A stretch of 64,000 bases of DNA, taken from NCBI GenBank assembly GCA_963771015.1, contig CAVYRN010000005.1, positions 434,001 to 498,000 on the forward strand, read 5' to 3'. Shown piece after piece: positions 1 through 7,725 of this stretch. The notes beneath the pieces were generated by a model. That model had not been told where the DNA came from and did not search any database. It saw only the letters and a list, made by a program, of their open reading frames with translations. The stretch is from CAVSJJ01 sp963771015 (lineage in GTDB: Bacteria > Actinomycetota > Actinomycetes > Actinomycetales > Dermatophilaceae). The position numbers and the translations under genes were made by a program. How positions within the stretch are numbered: position 1 is the stretch's first letter; the number at the start of each line of letters is the position of its first letter.

Positions 1-681
1 CGGAAGGCATGGATCAGCCACGCCGGCCACGCCGACTACTACACGACCTTCGCGCGCACCTCCCCGGAGGGCAGCCACGGCATCAGCTGCTTCGTCATCC
101 CGTCCGAGGCGGGCGGCCTGTCGTTCGGCACCCCGGAGAAGAAGATGGGGCTCCACTGCGACACGGTCCGCGAGGTCATCCTCGACGGGGTCACGGTCGA
201 CGGAACGCGCCGCATCGGCGCCGACGGGCAAGGGATGGCGATCGCCCTGTCGGCCCTCGACGCGGGACGGCTCGGCATCGCCGCCGCAGCTACCGGTCTC
301 GCCCAGTCCGCCCTCGACGTGGCGACCCGCTACGCCGCCGAGCGCCAGGCCTTCGGCGCCCCCATCGCCCGCAACCAGGGTCTGGCGTTCCTCCTCGCCG
401 ACATGCACGCGGCCGTCTCGAGCGCCCGCTCGGCCTACCTGTATGCCGCCAGGCTCAAGGACGCCGGGCGCCCGTTCTCGACCGAGGCGGCCGTCGCCAA
501 GCTCGTCGCCACCGACGCGGCGATGCGGGTGACGACCGATGCGATCCAGGTGCTCGGCGGATCGGGCTACGTCGAGGACTTCCCCGTCGAGCGGTACTTC
601 CGCGAGGCCAAGGTCACCCAGATCTTCGAGGGCACGAACCAGATCCAGCGCCTCGTCATCAGCCGCAACCTGCTCCGCTGA
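1..681 (+). CDS. Acyl-CoA dehydrogenase, C-terminal part (5' end outside window)
   Basis: The reading frame is open from base 1, so the N-terminus lies upstream. The visible 226 residues cover the end of the middle beta domain and the C-terminal four-helix domain of the FAD-dependent acyl-CoA dehydrogenase family, which makes the 2,3-double bond in an acyl-CoA and passes electrons to ETF. Diagnostic features are the early WISHAG stretch, the RQAFGAPIA motif of the C-terminal domain, and near the end QIFEGTNQIQRLVI. The glutamate of the FEGTN motif is the usual catalytic base in short-chain acyl-CoA dehydrogenases. Full-length family members are about 380 residues, so roughly 40 percent is missing. 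Substrate chain length cannot be read from this part. No partner beta-oxidation gene follows directly. Confidence 0.93.
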   Translation, partial: RKAWISHAGHADYYTTFARTSPEGSHGISCFVIPSEAGGLSFGTPEKKMGLHCDTVREVILDGVTVDGTRRIGADGQGMAIALSALDAGRLGIAAAATGLAQSALDVATRYAAERQAFGAPIARNQGLAFLLADMHAAVSSARSAYLYAARLKDAGRPFSTEAAVAKLVATDAAMRVTTDAIQVLGGSGYVEDFPVERYFREAKVTQIFEGTNQIQRLVISRNLLR

Positions 682-740
682 CCGCGGAGGTTCCGCCGAA
701 CCCGCGCGACCGGGGCCTTCCCGCGAGTAGCCTGGCCGCC

Positions 741-1583
741 GTGTCGACGCCGCCGCCCCCGCCCGACCCGTTCGCTCCGCCATCGGTCGCGGCGCCGGAC
801 CAGCCGCCGGCCCCCGCTCAGCAGACCGGGTATGCCGCTCCGCCCGTGGGCCACCCCCCGACGGCCCCGCCCCTGACATACGCCGCGCCCCCCTTGGCGT
901 ATGGCGCGAACCCCCTCGGCCGGCCCGGCCCACCACCCTCGGATCGGCTGGCGACGATCGCCGTGGCGATGTCCATCGGGGCTCTGATCCCCCTCGTGGG
1001 CGTGGCCACGATCGTGCTGGCCATCGTGGCCCTGGTCCGGATCGGTGACGGCCGCGCCCGGGGCAAGGGGCGGGCCATCCTCGCCATCGTCATCAGCCTG
1101 GCGTGGCTGGGCGGCATCGCGGCCCTCGTCGCCTTCGCGGCGGTCAACGACTCCGGGAACGACGGCATCCGGGACGCATCGGGGACGGTCACCTCGCCCG
1201 GCGTCGTGTCCACCCAACGACTGCGAGAGGGCGACTGCTTCCTCGACCCGGGGCTCGTCGGGCTCGGCGCGGGGGAGACCAAGCGGAGCAGCTCGGTGCG
1301 AGCCGTGCCGTGCTCGCAGCCGCACGACCTCGAGGTCTTCGCGGTGGTCCGGGTCGAGGCGACGAGCTTCCCGGGCGATGAGAACATCGCGGCGCAGGCG
1401 GACACGGACTGCCGGGCGCGCTTCGATAGCTACGTCGGCATGTCGTTCGACGACTCGACCCTCGACATCTTCTACTACCTGCCGACGGCCGGCACGTGGT
1501 CGCGCATGAACGACCGCACCATCACCTGCTCGGTCGCCGACGGCGGCCGGGCGACGGGGTCGTTGAGGGGCGCCCGACGCTAG
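741..1583 (+). CDS. Proline-rich membrane protein with DUF4190 and septum-formation-like domain
   Basis: A GTG start at 741 is chosen because the open frame upstream runs antisense-like through the acyl-CoA dehydrogenase, and the protein from 741 begins with a typical Pro/Ala-rich cytoplasmic tail (about residues 1-70). Two hydrophobic helices follow (roughly 75-100 and 115-140) separated by a short basic loop, the DUF4190 arrangement. The extracytoplasmic part contains two cysteine-centred blocks, LREGDCF and VPCSQPHDLEVFAVV, which match the pattern of actinobacterial Septum_form domains. Function is not established; such proteins are membrane-anchored and probably face the cell wall. It is 280 residues long and transcribed alone, with a hairpin terminator about 60 bases downstream. 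Confidence 0.8.
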   Translation: MSTPPPPPDPFAPPSVAAPDQPPAPAQQTGYAAPPVGHPPTAPPLTYAAPPLAYGANPLGRPGPPPSDRLATIAVAMSIGALIPLVGVATIVLAIVALVRIGDGRARGKGRAILAIVISLAWLGGIAALVAFAAVNDSGNDGIRDASGTVTSPGVVSTQRLREGDCFLDPGLVGLGAGETKRSSSVRAVPCSQPHDLEVFAVVRVEATSFPGDENIAAQADTDCRARFDSYVGMSFDDSTLDIFYYLPTAGTWSRMNDRTITCSVADGGRATGSLRGARR

Positions 1584-1640
1584 CCGGTTCGAGCGGCCAC
1601 CACGCCGCCACATCCGGGGCGGCCCCCCACCGCAACGCAT

Positions 1641-1671
1641 TGACCGGGCCATCTCATACATGGCCCGGTCA
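1641..1671. terminator. Hairpin terminator between convergent genes
   Basis: A perfect 12-bp inverted repeat (TGACCGGGCCAT and its complement, arms 1641-1652 and 1660-1671) with a 7-base loop. It lies between a plus-strand gene ending at 1583 and a minus-strand gene ending at 1751, so it could serve both. There is no U-tract, as is usual in actinomycetes. Confidence 0.75.
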
Positions 1672-1750
1672 TCATGACCGTACGGGCGATGACGTCACCC
1701 ACCGGTGACCGACACGCGGCGGCCACGGAAACGGTGGGTGAAACCGAGGG

Positions 1751-2557
1751 TCAACCGCGCGGGACGACCCGCTCCTCGGCGACCGAGTTGCCGCCGTCGA
1801 CGACGACCACCTGACCGGTGACGTAGCCCGCCCCCGGGCCCGCCAGCCAGGCGACCGCCGCGGCGACCTCCTGCGGGGTACCGGACCTGCGCAACGGCGT
1901 GACGAGGCCCTCGGCGACCTCGGCAGCCGTCTGCGACCCCGTCGCGATCCAGCCGGGCGCGACGACGTTGGCCGTGACGCCGTGGGCCGCCTCGTCGACG
2001 GCCAGTGACCGGGCCAGCCCGACCAGGGCCGCCTTGGCCGTGCCGTAGGCGACCTCGCCCCGCATCGCCATGACCGCACCGGACACGCTGGCGACGAGGA
2101 CGACCCGCCCCGCCCCGCTCGCCCGCAGGTGGGGCAGAGCCGCGCGGCAGGCGAGGTATGCCGTGTCGAGGTTCCTGGAGAGCGATGCCGCCCAGCGCTG
2201 CGGCGGTGTCCCGAGCAGGTCGCCCGCGAGAAAGTCGGGCTCGGACACCGAGACCATGCCGGCGTTGGCGACGAGGATGTCGAGCCGCCCGGTCGCCTCG
2301 AGAGCGGCCGCGACGAGGGCGTCGGCGGCGCTCGGCTGGGTGAGGTCTCCGACGACGCCGTGGGCGGCATGCCCGTCGGCCCGCAGCTCGCCCGCCCGGT
2401 CGTGGACCCGGTCGCTCGTCGCACCGAGGACGACCTCGGCACCCAGCTCGGCGAGCAGCCGCGCCGCGGCATATCCGATGCCGGTCGGCGACCCGGCGCC
2501 GGTGACCACGGCCGTCCGGCCGGTGAGGTCGAACGCCGCGGGAACGGGCCCGGGCAT
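1751..2557 (-). CDS. SDR family NAD(P)-dependent oxidoreductase
   Basis: A 268-residue classical short-chain dehydrogenase. The N-terminal Rossmann motif reads TGAGSPTGIG (about residues 19-28), followed by a VLGATS segment at the end of beta-2 and the NAG motif (VANAGM). The catalytic serine sits in VASVSGA and the YxxxK pair in AYGTAK. The C-terminal glycine-rich VVDGGNS ending is typical of 3-oxoacyl-ACP-reductase-like SDRs. The ATG overlaps the stop codon of the upstream gabT-like gene by one base (TGATG), so the two are almost certainly one transcript and coupled. The pairing suggests reduction of a semialdehyde, ketone or hydroxyacid in amino-acid or amine catabolism, but the substrate is not readable from sequence. 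Confidence 0.88.
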   Translation of the reverse strand: MPGPVPAAFDLTGRTAVVTGAGSPTGIGYAAARLLAELGAEVVLGATSDRVHDRAGELRADGHAAHGVVGDLTQPSAADALVAAALEATGRLDILVANAGMVSVSEPDFLAGDLLGTPPQRWAASLSRNLDTAYLACRAALPHLRASGAGRVVLVASVSGAVMAMRGEVAYGTAKAALVGLARSLAVDEAAHGVTANVVAPGWIATGSQTAAEVAEGLVTPLRRSGTPQEVAAAVAWLAGPGAGYVTGQVVVVDGGNSVAEERVVPRG

Positions 2558-3891
2558 CAGCCAAGTGCCTCGGCGAAGGCCTCGTCGAGGATGTCGAGAC
2601 CCTCGACGAGGAGGTCGTCACCGATCGACAGCGGCGGGAGGAAGCGGAAGACGTTGCCGAACGTACCTGCCGTGAGGGTGACCAGCCCGCGGGCGTGGCA
2701 GGCCCCGTTGACCGTCGCGGCCAGCGCCGCGTCGGGGGTCTTGGCATCGAGGTCGCTCACCAGCTCGATGGCGAGCATCGCACCGCGACCACGGACGTCG
2801 CCGATGACGGGGTAGCGGTCCGCGAGGGCCTGAAGGCGCGGCACGACCAGCGCCTCGACGGCTCGGGCCCGGGCCGGCAGGTCCTCGGCCTCCATCGTCT
2901 CGATCGACGCGAGCGCCCCGGCGCAGGCCACCGGGTTGCCACCGTAGGTCCCGCCGAGCCCGCCGGAGTGGATCGCGTCCATGATCTCGGCGCGCCCGGT
3001 CACCCCCGACAGCGGCAGGCCGCCGGCGATGCCCTTGGCCGTCGTCACGATGTCGGGGACGACGCCCTCGTGGTCGGAGGCGAACCAGTCGCCGGTGCGG
3101 CAGAAGCCGGTCTGGACCTCGTCGGCGATGAAGAGGATGCCGTGGTCCCGACACCAGTCGGCCACCCGGGTGAGGAACCCGTCCGGCGGGACGATGAAGC
3201 CGCCCTCTCCCTGGATCGGCTCGAGGAGGACCGCCGCGGTGTTCTCCTCACCGACCTGGGTGTGCACCGCGGTGGTGAAGGCCTCGAAGGCCTCCTCGAG
3301 ACAGTGCTCGGGGCCGGTCGGCCAGCGGTAGGGGTAGGCCATCGGCGCCCGGTAGATGTCGCCCGCGAACGGCCCGAACCGGTGCTTGTACGGCATGTTC
3401 TTCGCGGTCAGCGCCATCGTGAGGTTCGTCCGGCCGTGGTAGGCGTGGTCGAAGGCGACGACCGCGTTGCGCCCGCTGTAGGAGCGGGCGACCTTGACGG
3501 CGTTCTCGACCGCCTCGGCACCGGAGTTGAACAGGGCCGAGCGCTTCTCGTGGTCGCCCGGGGTGAGCGCGTTGAGCTTCTCGGCCACGGCGACGTACTC
3601 CTCGTACGGCGTCACCATGAAGCAGGTGTGGGTGAAGTCGGCCACCTGCTCCTGGACGGCCTTGACGACCCGCGCGTTGCCGTTGCCGACCGTCGTCACG
3701 GCGATGCCCGAGCCGAAGTCGATGAGCTGGTTGCCGTCGACGTCCCGGAGGATGCCCCCCTCGGCGGCCTCGACGTAGACCGGCAGCATCGTGCTCACCC
3801 CGGCCGACACCGCGCTAGCCTTCCGGGCGGCGAGCTCGGCCGACCTCGGCCCGGGGATGGACGTGGCGAGGACGCGCTTCTGCTCGATCAT
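2557..3891 (-). CDS. gabT: 4-aminobutyrate-type aminotransferase (class III, PLP)
   Basis: A 444-residue class III aminotransferase. The ATG at 3891 gives the expected family N-terminus (MIEQKRV); upstream in-frame codons run through a hairpin-rich GC leader and are rejected. Key motifs are the phosphate-binding NSGAEAVENAVK, the substrate-side AYHGRTNLTMALT, the PLP pyridine-binding aspartate in FIADEVQTGF, and the Schiff-base lysine in TTAKGIAGGLPL. Length and the whole sequence agree with actinobacterial GabT, which moves the amino group of 4-aminobutyrate or a related omega-amino acid to 2-oxoglutarate, giving succinic semialdehyde. No gabD-type succinate-semialdehyde dehydrogenase is adjacent; an SDR is coupled instead, so the true substrate may be a different omega-amino acid. 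Confidence 0.88.
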   Translation of the reverse strand: MIEQKRVLATSIPGPRSAELAARKASAVSAGVSTMLPVYVEAAEGGILRDVDGNQLIDFGSGIAVTTVGNGNARVVKAVQEQVADFTHTCFMVTPYEEYVAVAEKLNALTPGDHEKRSALFNSGAEAVENAVKVARSYSGRNAVVAFDHAYHGRTNLTMALTAKNMPYKHRFGPFAGDIYRAPMAYPYRWPTGPEHCLEEAFEAFTTAVHTQVGEENTAAVLLEPIQGEGGFIVPPDGFLTRVADWCRDHGILFIADEVQTGFCRTGDWFASDHEGVVPDIVTTAKGIAGGLPLSGVTGRAEIMDAIHSGGLGGTYGGNPVACAGALASIETMEAEDLPARARAVEALVVPRLQALADRYPVIGDVRGRGAMLAIELVSDLDAKTPDAALAATVNGACHARGLVTLTAGTFGNVFRFLPPLSIGDDLLVEGLDILDEAFAEALG

Positions 3892-4285
3892 GAGCCGATG
3901 ATAGGGCCGCACCCCGTCCGGTGGACGGGGCGCGGCACCGTTTCCCGTATGTCGATACGGGACCCGTCCTGGCGGCTGCGGCCGCCCGGTGGCCCGCAGC
4001 GCCCGCGGGCGGCGGGACCCGGGGGCCCGCAACCGCGGGTGCCACCGCCGAGGCGGGGCACCCGCGGAGGGGCCCCGGCACCGTCCTAGGAGGGGGTTGG
4101 ACGGACCGTGGTCTGGGGTCGGCCGTCCGGAGGACGGCGCCGACGGGTGAGCTCCCCCCCGAGGGATGGCGACAATCTACCAACTCCGACACGTCGGCTT
4201 CGTCCCACCCGTCGGAGGCGCGATTTCACTCGTCGTGACCATTCCGTTACCGTTGACGCTCGGCGTGAGAAGGAGGACCCGACCC
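3892..4285. other. Gene-free GC-rich intergenic region with several hairpins
   Basis: About 390 bases between the divergent gabT-like gene and the lipoprotein gene. Three short perfect hairpins are visible: CCCCGTCC/GGACGGGG (3912-3919, 3923-3930), CCCGTAT/ATACGGG (3944-3950, 3955-3961) and GCCGTCC/GGACGGC (4122-4128, 4132-4138). No riboswitch class was recognised. A good ribosome-binding site (AGGAGG near 4272) precedes the ATG at 4286. Promoters for both divergent genes must lie here but no clear -10/-35 pair stands out. Confidence 0.5.
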
Positions 4286-5536
4286 ATGAACCGCGTCATC
4301 ATCGTCGCGGCCGTGTTAGCCGGGGGGCTGGTCATCGCGGGCTGCGGGCCCGGCCAGAGCACAGCCGCTCCGCCGCCGACGGCGAGCTGGTCGACGACCC
4401 CACCCGGTCCGTCACCGACCGGGACCGCCACGTCCACCGGCTCGCCGAGCCCGACGGCATCCGCGTCTCCCGCAACGTCGGCCTCGTCGACCCCGCCCGC
4501 GTCCACCGCCGCCGGGGGGTGCATGAAGCCGTACGCCCTCGGCAACCAGTCCCGCAACATGGGCGGAATCGCCGGGGCCCAGTCGCTCCTGGCCAGCCGG
4601 GTGGAGGGCATGGTCGTCCAGGCGGACTGGCGCGACCTCGAGCCGGGCACTCCCGGCCGCTACGACACGACGGCCATCGACAAGCAGATCGCCTACGCCA
4701 AGGCCAACGGGCTCACCACCCGGCTACGGGTGACCGCCGGGACCCTCGCGCCCGACTACGTCAAGAAGCTCGGCGGCGCCCCCATCCGGTTCTACGACCA
4801 CCAGCAGAGGACCGTGACGACGATCGGCCGGTTCTGGCGGACCGACTACCAGGCCCGCTGGCAGGCACTCATGACCTATCTCGCGTCCCGCTACGACACC
4901 AGCAACACCGTGCGCGAGGTCAACATCTCCGGCACCGGCACCATCTCGTCCGAGACGATGCTGACGATGGGCAACGACAGGATCCCGGGAAGCTCGACGA
5001 CCAACGCACGGCTGCTCGTCGCCGCGGGCGCGACCGAGGCTCAGCGCCGGGCCGCCCTGATGGCCGACATCGCCTTCATGCAGAGGACGTGGAAGCACAC
5101 CCACACCGTGCTGTTCGCCGCCCCCTACGTTCCGCTCGAGGTCGCGCCACGGGTCAGCCTCGCGACGACCGAGGCGATCGTCCGGTCGACGTACAACGCG
5201 GACCCGGGCGCGACCGTGTTCGGTCACACCGGGGCGTCCGAGACGACCTTCAAGGGCCAGACCCACCCGAACGTCCTGCAGATGTACCGGTTCTTCATCG
5301 CCAACCACTACCCGTTCATGGCGCAGACCCAGGCCTACAGCGGCGGCGCGAAGAACCTGGGCGTGGGCAACCTCGGCTACGTCATGACCTGGCTCGCCAA
5401 CCACGGCGCCTACTCGGTCGAGCTGCCCTCGGGCTGGCAGAGCGACCCCGGCGCGCTCAGCGTCATGAACGCGACGAACGCGACGATGACCCGGTCCTCG
5501 ACGGCGGCGTTCGCCAGGTTCTCCGCCGGCTGCTGA
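4286..5536 (+). CDS. Secreted lipoprotein with a glycoside-hydrolase-like (TIM-barrel) body
   Basis: The ATG at 4286 follows a clear AGGAGG and gives a type II signal peptide: a short basic start, a hydrophobic run, then the lipobox VIAGC with the lipidated cysteine at residue 21. A Pro/Thr/Ser linker of about 50 residues follows, as in many cell-wall-spanning lipoproteins. The remaining ~340 residues have the alternating pattern of a TIM barrel seen in beta-galactosidase or endoglucanase-like proteins of actinomycetes (for example VQADWRDLEP early on, EVNISGTGTISSE in the middle, and FAAPYVP before the C-terminal third). No family assignment is certain and catalytic acids were not identified. 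It stands alone and converges on the GNAT gene. Confidence 0.65.
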   Translation: MNRVIIVAAVLAGGLVIAGCGPGQSTAAPPPTASWSTTPPGPSPTGTATSTGSPSPTASASPATSASSTPPASTAAGGCMKPYALGNQSRNMGGIAGAQSLLASRVEGMVVQADWRDLEPGTPGRYDTTAIDKQIAYAKANGLTTRLRVTAGTLAPDYVKKLGGAPIRFYDHQQRTVTTIGRFWRTDYQARWQALMTYLASRYDTSNTVREVNISGTGTISSETMLTMGNDRIPGSSTTNARLLVAAGATEAQRRAALMADIAFMQRTWKHTHTVLFAAPYVPLEVAPRVSLATTEAIVRSTYNADPGATVFGHTGASETTFKGQTHPNVLQMYRFFIANHYPFMAQTQAYSGGAKNLGVGNLGYVMTWLANHGAYSVELPSGWQSDPGALSVMNATNATMTRSSTAAFARFSAGC

Positions 5537-5551
5537 CCTCCCAGGACACCC

Positions 5552-5571
5552 GGCCCGGCCGCGGCCGGGCC
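5552..5571. terminator. 20-bp perfect palindrome, bidirectional terminator candidate
   Basis: A fully self-complementary 20-mer (GGCCCGGCC mirrored around a CG centre) fills the 34-base gap between convergent genes and touches the stop codon of the minus-strand GNAT gene. Confidence 0.6.
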
Positions 5572-6485
5572 TAGGGGTCGATGACGAGGTTGGCCATGTC
5601 GACGACCGGCCGGTAGCCCAGGGCGAGGTAGATCCGGTTGGAGACGGGGTTGGCCTGGTCGGTGAACAGGCAGGCTCGCGCCCCCTGCTCGCGGATGCGC
5701 CGGGAGACCTCAGCGACCGCGGCGCTCGCCCAGCCCCGGCCGCGCTGCTCCGGCGGGGTGTAGACCGGTCCGATGCGGGCCACCCCGAACGCCGGTGGCG
5801 TCGCGGCGACGAGCGAGGTCGGCTGCCCAGCCTGGTCGAGCCAGAACCACACGTCACCGGCGTCGATCCGGCGCTGCAGCTCGGTCGCGTCCGGGATCTC
5901 GTGCGCCGAGCTGCCCGGCGCGCGCCCGCCCTGGACGTCGGCGTCGTGGTGGAACGCCATCCACCAGCGCATCGCCAGATCGAGGTCACCGGCAGTCGCG
6001 GCCAGGAGCCGCCCGGGCACCGCGGTGGGTGGCACGAGCTCGGCCAGCTCGAACAGCCGGGTGTGCAGCCCGAACCGAGCGACCCCGCCCGACAACCGGG
6101 CCACCTCCTCGGCCATCACCCGGCACGCGGGGAGCGCGCCGTTGACGGCCCTGACCTCCTCACCCCGGGCGTGGAGCACCCCGGCCAGCTCGAGGGCCGC
6201 CTGCTCCGGCATCGGCAGGAGGTAGGGCGGGTACGGCTCGAACGCCGCCGACCGCATCCCGGCGCCGACGACGGCACCGGACGCGTCGGTGACGACGAGC
6301 CACCAGGCGTGCGGCGGACGGCGGAACACCCCCGCGGCCTGCTGGGCCCGGGTGCGGTGAGCGACCGAGGTGACGATCGTGCTGACGACGGCCTCCGCCG
6401 CGAGATGCTCGCCGGCGGCCGCGAGGAACTCCCCCGCGTCGTCGATGAAGTGCAGGCGTATGCCGGTCGCCGTCGATGCGCTCAT
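5571..6485 (-). CDS. GNAT family N-acetyltransferase
   Basis: A 304-residue protein whose C-terminal half is a GNAT fold. The acetyl-CoA-binding segment is visible as VYTPPEQRGRGWASA (the R/Q-x-x-G-x-A/G signature), followed by the FTDQANPVSNRIYLALGY stretch, where the asparagine and tyrosine are typical for this subgroup. The N-terminal half has weak GNAT-like character, giving a two-domain architecture common among actinobacterial acetyltransferases of unknown substrate. It acts in the cytoplasm and transfers acetyl from acetyl-CoA to an amine. It is a single-gene unit; nothing in the neighbourhood identifies the acceptor. Confidence 0.85.
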   Translation of the reverse strand: MSASTATGIRLHFIDDAGEFLAAAGEHLAAEAVVSTIVTSVAHRTRAQQAAGVFRRPPHAWWLVVTDASGAVVGAGMRSAAFEPYPPYLLPMPEQAALELAGVLHARGEEVRAVNGALPACRVMAEEVARLSGGVARFGLHTRLFELAELVPPTAVPGRLLAATAGDLDLAMRWWMAFHHDADVQGGRAPGSSAHEIPDATELQRRIDAGDVWFWLDQAGQPTSLVAATPPAFGVARIGPVYTPPEQRGRGWASAAVAEVSRRIREQGARACLFTDQANPVSNRIYLALGYRPVVDMANLVIDP

Positions 6486-6721
6486 CCGCGCAGGCTATCC
6501 GGGCACCGGCGGGCCGGGCACCCGGGTGCGCGGCGCCGTCGCACCGCTCGTCGACCCACACCTGGCTTCACGGAATCTTCATCGAGCGCGAGGAGGCTCC
6601 TTCATCCGGGTCGGCGACCGTCGTCGTGACGCCAACAGGCAACGGCCTCGGCGCCACAACACGAACCAGTGCGGCAGACCCCTGACGGGGACCGCGGAGA
6701 AGGAGTCAGCGTCATGGGCGG

Positions 6722-6988
6722 TTGGAAGGCGGCGGCGGCGGTTGGAGCGCGGGGAGCTGGCTCGGCATGGGCCTCGGCATGCTCATCTTCTGGGGTCTGG
6801 TCATCACGGCGGTCATCGCGCTGTGGCACTGGGTCGGCCAGGGTCGCCAGCAGGCGGCCGGCTCCGAGCAGCGGCCCCTCTCGCCAGGCAGCCCCACCGC
6901 CCTGCGGATGCTCGACGAGCGGTACGCGGGCGGCGACCTCACCGAGGAGGACTACCGGCGCCGCCGCGACGTTCTCCTGGGGCAGTGA
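6722..6988 (+). CDS. Small single-span membrane protein with C-terminal SHOCT motif (start disrupted?)
   Basis: The readable frame codes for a Gly/Trp-rich N-terminus, one membrane helix (MLIFWGLVITAVIALWHWV) and a SHOCT domain (LDERYAGGDLTEEDYRRRRDVL), the short oligomerisation module found at the ends of many bacterial proteins. In this frame the only start codon near the 5' end is TTG at 6722, 17 bases from the AGGAG at 6701-6705, which is too far. A well-spaced ATG lies at 6714 but in a different frame. Adding one G after position 6725 would join that ATG to this frame and give a natural MGGW-E-GGGGG start, so a one-base deletion (real or sequencing) is likely. An internal ATG at 6767 is the alternative start. 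The stop overlaps the next gene (GTGA). Confidence 0.7.
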   Translation: MEGGGGGWSAGSWLGMGLGMLIFWGLVITAVIALWHWVGQGRQQAAGSEQRPLSPGSPTALRMLDERYAGGDLTEEDYRRRRDVLLGQ

Positions 6989-7659
6989 GGGCGGTGCGGA
7001 CCAACACCAGCGTGGTCCTCGCGTCCGCGGCAGCGGCCGTCGTCCTCGCCACCGGCTCGACGATGGCCGTCGCCGCCGCGACCGGCGGGTTCGGCTCAGG
7101 CACCGCCATGGTCGGGTACGGGGCCTACGGCGGTCCCTATGCCCCCACCGACACCACCTCGACGTGTGCCGTCCCCAGCCTGTCGGGCAGCGTCGTCGAC
7201 GTCGCCCTCACCGACATGGGCGGGGCCATGGGAGGCTACGGCGGCCGGATGGGCGACCGCACCGGGCGCGGCATGATGGGCGGCTGGACCGACGACAACG
7301 GCTTTGCGGGCATGGGCGCGATGATGTCGGTCCAGGTGAGCCCGACCAGCGTCCCCTCCGGCACCGTCTCGCTCAGGGTCGCCAACGACGGTGCGCTCAC
7401 CCACGAGCTCGTCGTCCTTCCGCTGGCCGACGGAGCCCAGCCCGGCCAGCGTGCCATCGGCTCGGACGGCGCCGTCAGCGAGGACGGCAGCCTCGGCGAG
7501 GCGTCCAACACCTGCGCCGCAGGTGAGGGCGACGGGATCGCCGCCGGGAGCGACGGCTGGGTCACCCTCGACCTGGCGCCCGGCCACTACGAGCTCGTCT
7601 GCAACCTGCCCGGCCACTACGCGCACGGCATGTATGCCGAGCTGGACGTCACGGGCTGA
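6985..7659 (+). CDS. Secreted cupredoxin-like copper protein
   Basis: The GTG at 6985 overlaps the SHOCT gene's stop by four bases (GTGA), so the two are coupled. The first ~30 residues are a signal peptide (hydrophobic Ala/Val run ending near TMAVAAA). A Gly/Met/Tyr-rich segment follows (around residues 35-105, with clustered MGG and YGG), possibly metal-binding. The C-terminal ~110 residues are a plastocyanin-type beta sandwich: a histidine in THELVVL and the C-x4-H-x4-M ligand loop in VCNLPGHYAHGM, which together form the four ligands of a type I copper centre. This matches sulfocyanin/cupredoxin-like proteins that carry electrons or copper outside the membrane. A 13-bp hairpin follows the gene. 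Confidence 0.8.
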   Translation: MRAVRTNTSVVLASAAAAVVLATGSTMAVAAATGGFGSGTAMVGYGAYGGPYAPTDTTSTCAVPSLSGSVVDVALTDMGGAMGGYGGRMGDRTGRGMMGGWTDDNGFAGMGAMMSVQVSPTSVPSGTVSLRVANDGALTHELVVLPLADGAQPGQRAIGSDGAVSEDGSLGEASNTCAAGEGDGIAAGSDGWVTLDLAPGHYELVCNLPGHYAHGMYAELDVTG

Positions 7660-7673
7660 CCGCAGCGGTGAGA

Positions 7674-7711
7674 GCCCGCCGGGTGCCGACGACCGCCAGC
7701 ACCCGGCGGGC
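7674..7711 (+). terminator. Hairpin terminator after the cupredoxin gene
   Basis: A perfect 13-bp inverted repeat (GCCCGCCGGGTGC; arms 7674-7686 and 7699-7711) with a 12-base loop. It starts 15 bases after the stop and ends 15 bases before the next start, insulating the LysR gene. Confidence 0.75.
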
Positions 7712-7725
7712 CCTACCCTTGTCGC

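Noticed and set aside
3912..4138. Riboswitch upstream of the lipoprotein gene
   Set aside because: Several short hairpins are present but no known aptamer core could be recognised; GC-rich DNA forms such hairpins easily.
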